A stretch of DNA of 64,000 nt. It comes from Catellatospora sichuanensis (GTDB lineage Bacteria; Actinomycetota; Actinomycetes; Mycobacteriales; Micromonosporaceae). This document shows positions 55,705 to 64,000 of the stretch, piece by piece; positions within the stretch are counted from its first letter, which is position 1, and the number at the start of each line of letters is the position of its first letter. The notes under the pieces are model-generated. The model had not been told where the DNA came from. It saw only the letters and a program-made list of their open reading frames with translations, and did no database searches. A program made the position numbers and the translations under genes. The stretch lies in contig NZ_VIQO01000010.1 of assembly GCF_007483665.1 (NCBI RefSeq), positions 310,001 through 374,000 of the forward strand. Reading direction: 5' to 3'.

Positions 55705-57300
55705 GTGACCACAGTCCAGGACCGGACGTCCTCCCCTGAAATCCCCAAGCCGAATCTCCGGGTGGTGTTGCCCGGCCTGATGCTGGCCATCCTCCTGGCG
55801 ATGCTCGACAACATGATCATCGGTACGGCCATGCCCCGCATCGTCGGCGAGCTGGGCGGCCTCGACAAGCTCTCGTGGGTGGTCACGGCGTACGTGCTGG
55901 GCACCACGATCTCGACGCCGATCTGGGGCAAGCTGGGCGACCTCTACGGCCGCAAGACCGTCTTCCTGGTTTCCATCGTCATCTTCCTGGTCGGCTCGGC
56001 GCTGTCCGGCGCGGCCGGTGAGATCGACCCCGATTCGGGCATGAACCAGCTCATCGCCTTCCGCGCCCTGCAGGGCCTCGGTGCAGGCGGTCTGATGGTC
56101 GGCGCCATGGCGATCATCGGTGACCTGGTCTCCCCCCGCGAGCGCGGCAAGTATCAGGGCATGATGGCCGCGATCATGGGTGTCGCGATGATCGGCGGCC
56201 CGCTCATCGGCGGCCTGATCACCGACCACGCCGACTGGCGCTGGGCCTTCTACGTCAACCTGCCGATCGGCGGCATCGCGCTGTTCGTGCTGGCCACCAC
56301 GCTGCACCTGCCGAAGTACCGGACCGAGCACCGCATCGACTGGCTCGGCGCGGCGCTGCTGAGCGCCGGCGTCACCGCACTGGTGCTCATCACCACCTGG
56401 GGCGGCAACAAGTTCGCCTGGGGCTCGAAAGAGATCATCGGGATGGCCGTCGGCGGCGTGCTGCTGATCGCGATCTTCCTGTGGACGCAGACCAGGGTCG
56501 CCGAGCCGATCCTGCCGCTGGGCATCTTCCGCAACCGCAACTTCAGCCTGGTCTCGATCATCGGCTTCATGGTCGGCTTCGCGATGTTCGGCGCGATCTC
56601 CTTCCTGCCGCTCTACATCCAGACCGTGCAGGGCGCCTCCGCCACCAACAGCGGCCTGCTGCTGCTGCCGATGATGCTGGGCATGATGGTCACCTCGATC
56701 GTGGCCGGCCGCACCATCACCAAGACCGGCAGGTACCGGATGTTCCCGATCGTGGGCGGCGTGACGCTGGCGCTGGCGATGCTGCTGCTGACCCGCCTCG
56801 ACACGGACACCAGCATCACCGAGTCCTCGATCTACATGGTCGTGCTCGGCGTCGGCATGGGCTTCCTGATGCAGACCACCATGCTGATCGCGCAGAACAG
56901 CGTGGACCAGAAGGACCTGGGCGTCTCCAGCTCGACCGCGACGTTCGTCCGCTCCATCGGCGGTTCGTTCGGTGTCTCGATCTTCGGCGCCGTGTTCGTC
57001 AACCGGCTCAAGGACGACATGGCCGGCGCGATGCCGGCGGGCGCCCCGGCCGGCGGCATGTCGTTCGACGTGGGCGGCCTGCAGCCGGACAAGCTGGAGC
57101 AGCTGCCCGCGCCGGTCAAGGAGGCGGTGCTGCACGGCATCGCGTACGCCACCTCGGGCCTGTTCTGGTGGGCGCTGGGCTTCGCGATCCTGGTCCCGAT
57201 CGCGGCCTGGTTCGTCAAGGAGGTTCCGCTGCGCGGCTCCGAGGCGATGACCGGTGCCGACGGCGAGGAGGCGCCCCGTCCGCTGGTGGCCGTCGACTGA
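55705..57300 (+). CDS. MFS multidrug exporter, DHA2 (EmrB/QacA) family
   Basis: 14-helix drug:proton antiporter, 531 residues. Motif C-like and A motifs: LDNMIIGTAMPRIVGELGG, WGKLGDLYGRKTVF, and RALQGLGAGGLMVGAMAIIGD; a long loop precedes the last helix, as in this family. Expected in the cytoplasmic membrane. GTG start. Controlled by the divergent TetR; inducer unknown. Confidence 0.92.
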   Translation: MTTVQDRTSSPEIPKPNLRVVLPGLMLAILLAMLDNMIIGTAMPRIVGELGGLDKLSWVVTAYVLGTTISTPIWGKLGDLYGRKTVFLVSIVIFLVGSALSGAAGEIDPDSGMNQLIAFRALQGLGAGGLMVGAMAIIGDLVSPRERGKYQGMMAAIMGVAMIGGPLIGGLITDHADWRWAFYVNLPIGGIALFVLATTLHLPKYRTEHRIDWLGAALLSAGVTALVLITTWGGNKFAWGSKEIIGMAVGGVLLIAIFLWTQTRVAEPILPLGIFRNRNFSLVSIIGFMVGFAMFGAISFLPLYIQTVQGASATNSGLLLLPMMLGMMVTSIVAGRTITKTGRYRMFPIVGGVTLALAMLLLTRLDTDTSITESSIYMVVLGVGMGFLMQTTMLIAQNSVDQKDLGVSSSTATFVRSIGGSFGVSIFGAVFVNRLKDDMAGAMPAGAPAGGMSFDVGGLQPDKLEQLPAPVKEAVLHGIAYATSGLFWWALGFAILVPIAAWFVKEVPLRGSEAMTGADGEEAPRPLVAVD

Positions 57301-57344
57301 TCCACACACGCGCGTGAGCTGAACCGCGTACGTGTTTCGGCGAG

Positions 57345-57380
57345 GCCCCGTCCCGGCAGCATCCGCAGCCGCGACGGGGC
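57345..57380. terminator. Hairpin between convergent MFS and TPR genes
   Basis: GCCCCGTC and GACGGGGC form an 8-base stem over a 20-base loop, with AAGGC/GCTTC-like flanks adding little. Probable bidirectional terminator. Confidence 0.5.
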
Positions 57381-57390
57381 TTCACCGTCT

Positions 57391-59223
57391 TCAGCTGCGG
57401 CCGAGCAGGCGGCCCAGCCAGGAGCGCCGGGGTCGGGGCAGGGGCGCCGCCAGGCCGGGTGCGTACGCCGCGGACGCGGGCCACTGGTCCTGGGCCAGTT
57501 CCCGGGCGAGCGTGCGCACCGCGGCGGGCATGGCGGGAGTGATGAAGGCGAGTTGGGCCACCGACGCCCCGATGGTGACCGCGCGGGTGCGCCCGGCGGC
57601 GAGCAGCGCCCGCAGCCGCGCCGCGACCAGCTCGGCCACGTCGGCACGGCAGGACGGGTCCACCCAGGCCGCGGTGACCAGCGCGTAGAGGGCGGCTTCG
57701 GTGGTCCAGTCCTCGGCGCCGAAGGCGATCTCCACCAGCAGCCGCCGCCGGGTCGAGGTCGCCCACGGCTCGCCGGTGCGGTGGTGCAGCAGACCGAGGC
57801 AGGCCCACACCTGCAGTTGCCGCTCCGGCACGGAGACCTGGTCGGGGTCCGTCTCGACCGTCGCGGTCGGCGGGTGCACCAGCGCCGCGAGCAGCTCGTC
57901 GACCGGCACGCCGGACAGCCGCACCGCCATGTCGTACGCCATCGGCGGCGGTGCCCAGCCCAGCGGCAGCATGGCGACGATCTCCCGGGCGGCGGGCGGG
58001 GTCGGCGGGTCCAGCGCGGGCGACGGCCGGGTGCCGTCGAAGTCCCAGAGCCGGATCCCCGGCCGCAGCGGCACCCGCGGATCCGGCGGGCCGGGCTCGC
58101 CCGCCGAGACGGCCACGCCCGGCCAGGCCCGCCGCAGCAGGGCGAGCGCGCTGGGCGACTCCATCCGGGACAGCCCCATCTCGCCCGGATGCGCCCGCTG
58201 CTCGTCGGTGGTCGTGCGCAGCACCTTGACGCACACCTCGACGGCCGCCGGCACGTAGCCCAGCCAGGGCAGCCCGTCGCAGCAGTGCTGCAGGTCGTGG
58301 TGCTCGTGGCTGGCCTCGGTGGCGGTGCGCATGAAGTCGGCCAGCGCGACGAGGTGGTCCGGGTCGCCGTCGGACTGGAAGCGCAGCCGGTGCGCGGTGT
58401 GCACGGCGCAGTCGTACGACGGGTCCTTGACCAGTGCCTGCTCGATCAGCTCGAGCGCCTCCGCGGTGTGGCCGAGCTCGGTGAGCCAGAGCGCGAGATC
58501 CGAGGTCACCGACAGGTCGTCGGGGTCGTGCCGCTGCGCCGCCCGCATCGCCTGCACCGCGGCGGCCAGCTGGCCGTCGGCGCGCAGCGCGTTGCCCCAC
58601 CACATCTCGGTCAGCTTGGTGGACTCCAGCTCGACCCCGCGCTGTGCCCAGCGCAGCGCCAGCGGCACCTCGCGCAGCCGCCGGGCCACCCCGGAAGCCG
58701 CCCCGTGCAGCAGCGCGTCCTGCGGATACGCGGCCAGCGCCCGCTCGGCGAGGGCCAGGTAGGGCCGGGTGGTGGCGGCGATGGGCGCGGGGGCCGGATC
58801 GGGCAGCGCACCCAGCACCGCCAGCAGCACCCGGACCAGGCGGTCGGCGGGGACGTGCTTCGGGTCGAGGGCCTGCACCCAGCTGACGTCGGCCCACGGC
58901 CGGCCCGGGTCGTGCACGGTCGCCTGCGCCAGCAGGCTGAGCGCGTCGGCGTATCCGCCGTGCCGGGCCAGCACGTGCGCGAAGGCGACGATCCGGCCCA
59001 CCGGCGCGCGTTCGCCGGGTCGGAACAGCGCGAGCCCGCCGTCGTCGGAGCGCGCCGCCAGCTTCGCCAGCAGCTCGTGCGCCTCGGGCAGGCCGGGCTC
59101 GTGGGCCAGCGCCACCGACAGGTGGCTCACCGCATGGTCCAGGTCGTGCTCGTCGAGGGCCAGGCCGGCCAGGGCGAGCTCGCCCAGCGCCTCCTGGTGC
59201 GGGTCGTTGACGCCGTCGGCCAC
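57391..59223 (-). CDS. Large TPR-type hypothetical protein
   Basis: 610 residues, no known catalytic domain. Several helical pairs look like tetratricopeptide repeats (LAGLALDEHDLDHAVSHLSV, AAAVQAMRAAQRHDPDDLSV, TAEALELIEQALVKDPSYD). The C-terminal half is unassigned and ends in a basic stretch RPRRSWLGRLLGRS. No signal peptide. GTG start with GGAG upstream. Probably a scaffold protein; partners unknown. Divergent from the SIS gene. Confidence 0.78.
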   Translation of the reverse strand: MADGVNDPHQEALGELALAGLALDEHDLDHAVSHLSVALAHEPGLPEAHELLAKLAARSDDGGLALFRPGERAPVGRIVAFAHVLARHGGYADALSLLAQATVHDPGRPWADVSWVQALDPKHVPADRLVRVLLAVLGALPDPAPAPIAATTRPYLALAERALAAYPQDALLHGAASGVARRLREVPLALRWAQRGVELESTKLTEMWWGNALRADGQLAAAVQAMRAAQRHDPDDLSVTSDLALWLTELGHTAEALELIEQALVKDPSYDCAVHTAHRLRFQSDGDPDHLVALADFMRTATEASHEHHDLQHCCDGLPWLGYVPAAVEVCVKVLRTTTDEQRAHPGEMGLSRMESPSALALLRRAWPGVAVSAGEPGPPDPRVPLRPGIRLWDFDGTRPSPALDPPTPPAAREIVAMLPLGWAPPPMAYDMAVRLSGVPVDELLAALVHPPTATVETDPDQVSVPERQLQVWACLGLLHHRTGEPWATSTRRRLLVEIAFGAEDWTTEAALYALVTAAWVDPSCRADVAELVAARLRALLAAGRTRAVTIGASVAQLAFITPAMPAAVRTLARELAQDQWPASAAYAPGLAAPLPRPRRSWLGRLLGRS

Positions 59224-59411
59224 GTGATCTCCTCGGTCCGCGGAACACGTGGGGGGTCCCGTCGTGCACGACCGCGTGAGCGGTGGCGCGCCGTCGGGCC
59301 GTGTTCCGGCACGGACAGGCTAGAGCCGGTCGGGCGAGCTGTGTGCCCCTGCTCATTTCTGCGCACTGTGTTGCTTGAGCAGTCACGAACGTGCAAGACT
59401 GCGCATCTAAC

Positions 59412-59425
59412 GCGCGATATCGCGC
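59412..59425. promoter_or_regulatory. Palindrome upstream of SIS gene
   Basis: GCGCGATATCGCGC, perfect 14-base palindrome, 33 bases before the SIS start. Possible operator. A second inverted repeat CTGCTCA/TGAGCAG spans 59349-59382. Confidence 0.45.
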
Positions 59426-59457
59426 AGCACTCCAGGGCGAAGTGGTAGGAGACAGAG

Positions 59458-60513
59458 ATGGCCCAGCGTGGCACCGGAATGGCAGCCGACATCGCCGAGC
59501 AGCCGGGGGTGTACGCGACGCTGCTGGAGCCGGCCCACGCCGGCGCCATCGCGCAGGTCGCGAAGGTGATCGCCGAGCGCCGCCCGCAGCACGTCGTGTT
59601 CACCGCGCGCGGCACCTCCGACCACGCCGCCCTCTACGCCGCCTACCTCGCCGAGATCCGGCTCGGGCTGCCCGCCGGGCTGGCCTCGCCGAGCGCGATC
59701 ACCGTCTTCGGTGCCCGCCCCGACCTGTCGCACGCCCTGGTCGTCGGCGTCTCGCAGAGCGGCGGCTCGCCCGACCTGGCCGAGGTGCTGCGGGTGGCCC
59801 GGGAGTCGGGCGCGCTCACCCTCGCCGTGACCAACAACCCCGAGTCGGTGCTGGCGCAGACCGCGGAGCTGTCCGTGGACGTCGCCGCCGGGCACGAGCG
59901 CGCGGTCGCGGCCACCAAGACCTACACCGCCGAGCTGATGGCGCTGCTGATGCTGATCGAGGGCGTACGCGCCGGCGACGGCGTGCTGCCCGCCGACGAG
60001 CACGCCGCCCTCGCCGCACTGCCCGAGCTGGCGACCCGCACGCTGGCCGACACCACCGCGTCCGAACTGGCCGCGCGTTACCGGTTCGCGGCCCGCATGG
60101 TCACCACCGGCCGGGGCTACGCCTACCCGTCGGCCCGCGAGGCCGCGCTCAAGTTGATGGAGACCTCGTACCTGCCCGCGCTGGCGTTCTCCGGCGCGGA
60201 CCTGCTGCACGGCCCGCTCGCGATGACCGACCCGGACGTGCCGGTGCTGGCCATGGTGGGCGCCGGGCTCGGCGGGCAGGCCATGCGCGAGGTGCTGGCG
60301 CGCCTCGACGAGCGCCGCGCGGACGTCGTCGCGGTCGGCCCGGAGGCCGTACCCGGCGCGAAGGCGCTGCTGAACGTGCCCGCGGTGGACGAGCGCTACG
60401 CCCCGCTGCTGGAGATCCTGCCGCTCCAGCAGCTCGCGCTCTCGCTGGCACTCGCCCGCGGCGAGGACCCCGACGCCCCCCGTGGCCTGAAGAAGGTCAC
60501 CGCCACGCTGTAA
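59458..60513 (+). CDS. SIS-domain sugar isomerase/deaminase (AgaS/GlmS-C-like)
   Basis: 351 residues with two SIS domains. ARGTSDHAALYAAYLAEI and GVSQSGGSPDLAEVLR are sugar-phosphate binding loops; AATKTYTAELMAL and the C-terminal RGEDPDAPRGLKKVTATL are as in the isomerase half of glucosamine-6-phosphate synthase. No glutaminase domain, so it most likely acts as an amino-sugar-phosphate deaminase or isomerase. ATG with AGGAG upstream. Lies 24 bases before pdtaS. Confidence 0.85.
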   Translation: MAQRGTGMAADIAEQPGVYATLLEPAHAGAIAQVAKVIAERRPQHVVFTARGTSDHAALYAAYLAEIRLGLPAGLASPSAITVFGARPDLSHALVVGVSQSGGSPDLAEVLRVARESGALTLAVTNNPESVLAQTAELSVDVAAGHERAVAATKTYTAELMALLMLIEGVRAGDGVLPADEHAALAALPELATRTLADTTASELAARYRFAARMVTTGRGYAYPSAREAALKLMETSYLPALAFSGADLLHGPLAMTDPDVPVLAMVGAGLGGQAMREVLARLDERRADVVAVGPEAVPGAKALLNVPAVDERYAPLLEILPLQQLALSLALARGEDPDAPRGLKKVTATL

Positions 60514-60537
60514 GGCCCGTCATGAGAGGCTGACTGC

Positions 60538-62064
60538 GTGTCAACGCTGCGTGAACTCGTCGAGGAGCACACCTCGCTCGGTCCGGTCGACATCGATCAC
60601 CTGCACCGACTCGCCGGTGACTGGCAGATGATCTCCGACCTGTCCTTCGCCGACCTGCTGCTGTGGGTGCCGGTCGAGGGCGATCCGAGCGCGGGGCTGT
60701 CGTTCCTGTGCGTCGCGCAGGTGCGGCCGACCACCGCGCCGACGGCATACCAGGACGACCAGGTGGGGCGCATCTCCAGCGGCGCGGAGGTGGCCCATCT
60801 GGGCGTCGCGCGCGAGCAGGGCCGGATCTGGCGCGAAGGCGACCCCGTCTGGTACGGCGACACCCCCGCCCGGCACGAGGCCATCCCGGTCCGCCTGCGC
60901 GGCGAGGACGGCGAGGCGGGTCCGGTGATCGCGGTGGTGGGCCGTGACACCAACCTGTCCACCGCGCGCACGCCCAGCCAGCTGGAGCTGAACTACCTGA
61001 CCACGGCCGACGACCTGGCCCAGATGATCGCCGACGGCACCTTCCCGTCGGTGCGCCACCCGGGCGAGACCACGTCCGCGCCGCGGGTCGGCGACGGCCT
61101 GATCCGCCTGGACGGCAGCGGCAAGGTCACCTACGCCTCGCCCAACGCGCAGTCCGCGATCCGGCGGCTGGGCTTCTCCGCCCACCTGGTGGGCGAGGAC
61201 CTGGCCGCGCTGTTCAACCGGCTGGCCGAGGACCCGCTGGAAGGCTCCGAGGCCAGCAACCGCATCCTGGGCGCGCTGCGCGGGGACGCCCCGCCGCGCA
61301 AGGAGATCGAGGCGCGTACCGCCACGGTGCTCAGTCGGGCGCTGCCGCTGATGCCGGCGGGCGTGCCCATCGGGGCGCTGGTGCTGGTCCGCGACATCAC
61401 CGAGGTGAAGCGCCGGGACCGCGCGCTGATCACCAAGGACGCGACCATCCGCGAGATCCACCACCGGGTGAAGAACAACCTGCAGACCGTGGCGGCCCTG
61501 CTGCGCCTGCAGGCCCGCCGGGTCAACCATCCGGAGGCGCGGGCCGCGCTGGAGGAGTCGGTGCGCCGGGTCGCCTCGATCGCGCTGGTGCACGAGACGC
61601 TGGCCATGTCCGCCGACGAGGCGGTCGAGTTCGACGGCATCGTGGACCGGGTGGCCAACGCGGCCGCGGAGGTGGCCTCGCCCGAGTCGCCGGTGCGCAC
61701 CCGCCGCGAGGGCACCTTCGGCGTGCTGCCCGCGGAGATCGCCACGCCGCTGGTCATGGTGCTCAACGAGCTGCTGCTCAATGCCGTCGAGCACGGTTTC
61801 GACTCGCTGGAGGGCAAGGTCGCCGACGGCGCCGAGGTGGTGGTGCACGTCAACCGGGCCAAGCGGGAGCTGCACGTGACCGTCGCCGACAACGGCCGGG
61901 GCCTGCCGGACGACTTCGACCCCACCACGAACAAGCGCCTCGGCCTGCAGATCATCCGCACCCTCACCACCGGTGAGCTGCGCGGGACCATCGAACTGCG
62001 CAACCGCGCCGAGGGCGGCACCGAGGCCCTGCTGTTCGTGCCGCTGGCGAAACGTGACCGGTGA
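60538..62064 (+). CDS. pdtaS: Sensor histidine kinase PdtaS
   Basis: Soluble HisKA_2 kinase, 508 residues. GAF-like N-terminal domain (to ~165), PAS-like domain (~185-295), dimerisation box HHRVKNNLQTVAALLRLQAR (308-327) and a HATPase with NELLLNAVEHGF and DNGRGLPDDF. It corresponds to Rv3220c. It partners with an ANTAR RNA-binding regulator (PdtaR) that lies elsewhere. GTG start. Confidence 0.94.
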   Translation: MSTLRELVEEHTSLGPVDIDHLHRLAGDWQMISDLSFADLLLWVPVEGDPSAGLSFLCVAQVRPTTAPTAYQDDQVGRISSGAEVAHLGVAREQGRIWREGDPVWYGDTPARHEAIPVRLRGEDGEAGPVIAVVGRDTNLSTARTPSQLELNYLTTADDLAQMIADGTFPSVRHPGETTSAPRVGDGLIRLDGSGKVTYASPNAQSAIRRLGFSAHLVGEDLAALFNRLAEDPLEGSEASNRILGALRGDAPPRKEIEARTATVLSRALPLMPAGVPIGALVLVRDITEVKRRDRALITKDATIREIHHRVKNNLQTVAALLRLQARRVNHPEARAALEESVRRVASIALVHETLAMSADEAVEFDGIVDRVANAAAEVASPESPVRTRREGTFGVLPAEIATPLVMVLNELLLNAVEHGFDSLEGKVADGAEVVVHVNRAKRELHVTVADNGRGLPDDFDPTTNKRLGLQIIRTLTTGELRGTIELRNRAEGGTEALLFVPLAKRDR

Positions 62065-62169
62065 TCCCGGTTTTAACAAAGAGCGATCTGCGTCACGCTC
62101 CGGTCAGAATGTGGGACGTTGCGCGAACGGTGATTGGCACGGGACTGTCCGCCGTGAGAAAGTGACTGC

Positions 62170-62271
62170 ATGACCAGCGCTGCGAACCGCCGCCTGATGG
62201 GGCCCGGGCTCACCGCCCGCCGCCACATCGATTTCGGCCGCGTGCGCAGCGCCATCTGTCCGGCTGGCTGA
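62170..62271 (+). CDS. Leader peptide upstream of sulfite reductase
   Basis: 33-residue ORF, MTSAANRRLMGPGLTAR then RHIDFGRVRSAICPAG. The RRH-[IV]-D-x2-R-V-x-SA-x-C core is the signature of small leader peptides that actinobacteria place in front of sulfur and cysteine genes. It carries one Cys near its end. ATG 62170; ATG 62197 is an alternative. A mechanism is not visible, but the presence 136 bases before a sulfite reductase gene fits translation-dependent control. Confidence 0.75.
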   Translation: MTSAANRRLMGPGLTARRHIDFGRVRSAICPAG

Positions 62272-62296
62272 TCCGCGCCCGTCTGTGTTTTCGAAA

Positions 62297-62319
62297 CCCG
62301 GGCGCGCATACGCGCCGGG
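62297..62319. promoter_or_regulatory. Hairpin between leader peptide and sulfite reductase
   Basis: CCCGGGCGCG and CGCGCCGGG pair with a CATA loop (one unpaired base). It may act as attenuator or anti-Shine-Dalgarno structure; further stem GCCGC/GCGGC at 62341-62356. The rest of 62272-62407 shows no gene; the 62065-62169 stretch holds only the presumed promoter. Confidence 0.5.
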
Positions 62320-62407
62320 AACATTCATGTTCTTGAATTCGCCGCTCTGTCGCGGCGCTGGCGCATAGGCGCGTCCTCGCTCCACTGGACTTCAGGAGGA
62401 CGCTGCG

Positions 62408-64000
62408 ATGGCAGCACCGGCAGCAAGCACGCCAACCCCGGGCCGAGCCGCGCGCAAACCGCGCGGTGAGGGTCAGTGGGCGCTCGGGCACCGCGAGCCC
62501 CTCAACCCGAACGAGCGCACGAAGAAGGACGACAACGGCCTGAACGTGCGCGCCCGGATCGAGAACATCTACGCCCACCGCGGTTTCGCCTCGATCGACC
62601 CCGCCGACCTGCGCGGCCGGATGCGCTGGTGGGGCCTCTACACCCAGCGCAAGCCCGGGATCGACGGCGGCCGCACCGCGGTGCTGGAGCCGCACGAGCT
62701 CGACGACGAGTACTTCATGCTGCGCATCCGCATCGACGGCGGCCAGCTCGACCTCGACCAGCTGCGCGCCATCGCGAACGTGTCGAGCAAGTACGGTCGC
62801 GACACCGCCGACATCACCGACCGGCAGAACATCCAGCTGCACTGGGTGCGAGTCGAGGACGTGCCGGCGATCTGGCGCGAGATCGAGGCGGTCGGCCTGT
62901 CCACCACGGAGGCCTGCGGCGACACCCCGCGCGTGGTGCTCGGCAGCCCGGTCGCCGGGATCAGCGAGCACGAGGTCCTCGACGCGACGCCGGCCATCGA
63001 CGAGATCGTCGAGAAGTACATCGGCGACCCGGCGCTGTCCAATCTGCCCCGCAAGTTCAAGTCCGTGGTGTCCTGGCTCGCCGACGTGCCGTACGAGGCC
63101 AACGACATCTCGTTCCTCGGGGTGGTGCACCCGGAGCACGGGCCCGGCTTCGACCTGTGGGTCGGCGGCGGCCTGTCCACGAACCCGATGCTGGCCCAGC
63201 GGCTGGGCGCCTGGGTGCCGCTGAGCGAGGTGGCCGAGGTGTACGCCGCCGTCGCGCGCCTGTTCCGCGACTACGGCTACCGCCGGCTGCGCAACCGGGC
63301 GCGCATCAAGTTCCTGGTCGCGGACTGGGGTGTGGCGAAGTTCCGGCAGATCCTGGAGGACGAGTTCCTCGGCCGCAAGCTGGCCGACGGTCCGTCGCCG
63401 GAGCTGCCCGAGCACCCGATCGACCACATCGGCGTGCACCGCCAGCGCGACGGGAAGTTCTACGTGGGCGCGGCTGCGGTCGCGGGCCGGGTCAGCGGCA
63501 CGGTGCTGGCGCAGGTCGCCGACATCGCCGAGGCCCACGGGTCGGGCCGGGTGCGGCTCACGCCGTACCAGAAGCTGCTGGTGCTCGACGTGGCCGAAGA
63601 CCGGGTCGAGTCGCTGATCGCGGCACTGGACGAGATCGGCCTGCAGGCCCGGCCGTCGTCGTGGCGGCGCGACACGATGGCCTGCACCGGCATCGAATAC
63701 TGCAAGCTCGCCATCGTCGAGACCAAGGCGACCGCGGCACGCACCATCGAGCACCTGGAGCGCACGATCGGCCGGATCGACGGCTCGATCTCGATCAACG
63801 TCAACGGCTGCCCGAACGCCTGCGCGCGGACCCAGGTCGCCGACATCGGGCTCAAGGGCCAGCTGGTCCCCGGCCCGGACGGCGAGATGGTCGAGGGCTT
63901 CCAGGTGCACCTGGGCGGCGGCCTGAGCATGGCGCAGGGCCAGAACCCGAACTTCGGCCGCAAGCTGCGCGGCCTCAAGACCACCGCCGCGGAGCTGCCG
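62408..64000 (+). CDS. Ferredoxin-dependent sulfite (nitrite) reductase, partial
   Basis: First 531 residues of a siroheme/4Fe-4S reductase. Starts with KPRGEGQWALGHREPLNPNE, then ferrite-reductase half-domain repeats (ISFLGVVHPEHGPGFDLWVGG), and cluster/siroheme cysteines CTGIEYCKLA and NGCPNACAR near the end. These enzymes reduce sulfite to sulfide (SirA/NirA type). AGGAGGA ribosome site 7 bases before ATG. The leader peptide upstream supports a sulfite role rather than nitrite. C-terminus lies outside the window. Confidence 0.92.
   Translation, partial: MAAPAASTPTPGRAARKPRGEGQWALGHREPLNPNERTKKDDNGLNVRARIENIYAHRGFASIDPADLRGRMRWWGLYTQRKPGIDGGRTAVLEPHELDDEYFMLRIRIDGGQLDLDQLRAIANVSSKYGRDTADITDRQNIQLHWVRVEDVPAIWREIEAVGLSTTEACGDTPRVVLGSPVAGISEHEVLDATPAIDEIVEKYIGDPALSNLPRKFKSVVSWLADVPYEANDISFLGVVHPEHGPGFDLWVGGGLSTNPMLAQRLGAWVPLSEVAEVYAAVARLFRDYGYRRLRNRARIKFLVADWGVAKFRQILEDEFLGRKLADGPSPELPEHPIDHIGVHRQRDGKFYVGAAAVAGRVSGTVLAQVADIAEAHGSGRVRLTPYQKLLVLDVAEDRVESLIAALDEIGLQARPSSWRRDTMACTGIEYCKLAIVETKATAARTIEHLERTIGRIDGSISINVNGCPNACARTQVADIGLKGQLVPGPDGEMVEGFQVHLGGGLSMAQGQNPNFGRKLRGLKTTAAELP

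Noticed and set aside
62408-64000. Assignment as nitrite reductase
   Set aside because: Sequence alone does not separate sulfite from nitrite reductases; the sulfur-type leader peptide upstream favours sulfite, and no nitrate genes are near.

Overview
The window is very GC-rich, uses many GTG starts, and carries a SigR/RsrA-type thiol-stress pair, WhiB, PdtaS and the 24-residue ribosomal protein bL37. This points to an actinomycete, most likely a Micromonosporaceae-type soil saprophyte. That assignment is an inference from gene content; no 16S rRNA or other marker is present.

Positions 1-42,550 are a plant cell-wall degradation region. (a) A hexuronate locus: a LacI repressor with a sugar ABC transporter (minus strand, 1-3910) diverges from a five-gene operon (4158-10703) encoding two Gfo/Idh/MocA oxidoreductases, uronate isomerase, an L-fuconate-dehydratase-like enolase and a hexuronate reductase; two LacI operators lie in the shared control region. 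(b) Four consecutive secreted PL1 pectate lyases (10882-17416), three built as ConA-like domain + Pro/Ser linker + lyase. These would feed galacturonate into (a). (c) An ECF sigma factor with a membrane partner (17649-19315). (d) A cellulose/xyloglucan-type block: GH9 endoglucanase, LacI regulator, GH3, sulfotransferase, ROK regulator, an LplABC-like oligosaccharide importer, then an alpha/beta hydrolase, an MFS/ArsR pair, xylulokinase, GH31 alpha-xylosidase and GH42 beta-galactosidase. CebR-like, TCGAAGCGCTTCGA-type and ROK-type operators are visible upstream of these genes.

Positions 42,650-47,800 hold a frameshifted hypothetical gene, a small related protein, a DUF1254 protein, a membrane transporter with a repeat-rich tail, and hisN. 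Positions 47,950-64,000 are a conserved actinobacterial core block (DUF2087, rsgA, aroA, YedK/HMCES, WhiB, sigR-rsrA, bL37, a TB7.3-type biotinyl protein, GNAT, TetR/MFS, TPR, SIS, pdtaS). It resembles the M. tuberculosis Rv3219-Rv3228c neighbourhood as I remember it, and ends in a sulfite reductase preceded by a short leader peptide ORF.

Three families of short repeats run through the window: a GAAGGGCACCTTC palindrome (four copies, one inside the GH42 gene), a CAAGATC-type nested hairpin (three copies), and a GAGCGCAGCGAG repeat (three copies) that supplies the Shine-Dalgarno sequence of the following gene. No CRISPR array, tRNA, rRNA, transposase or phage gene was found.
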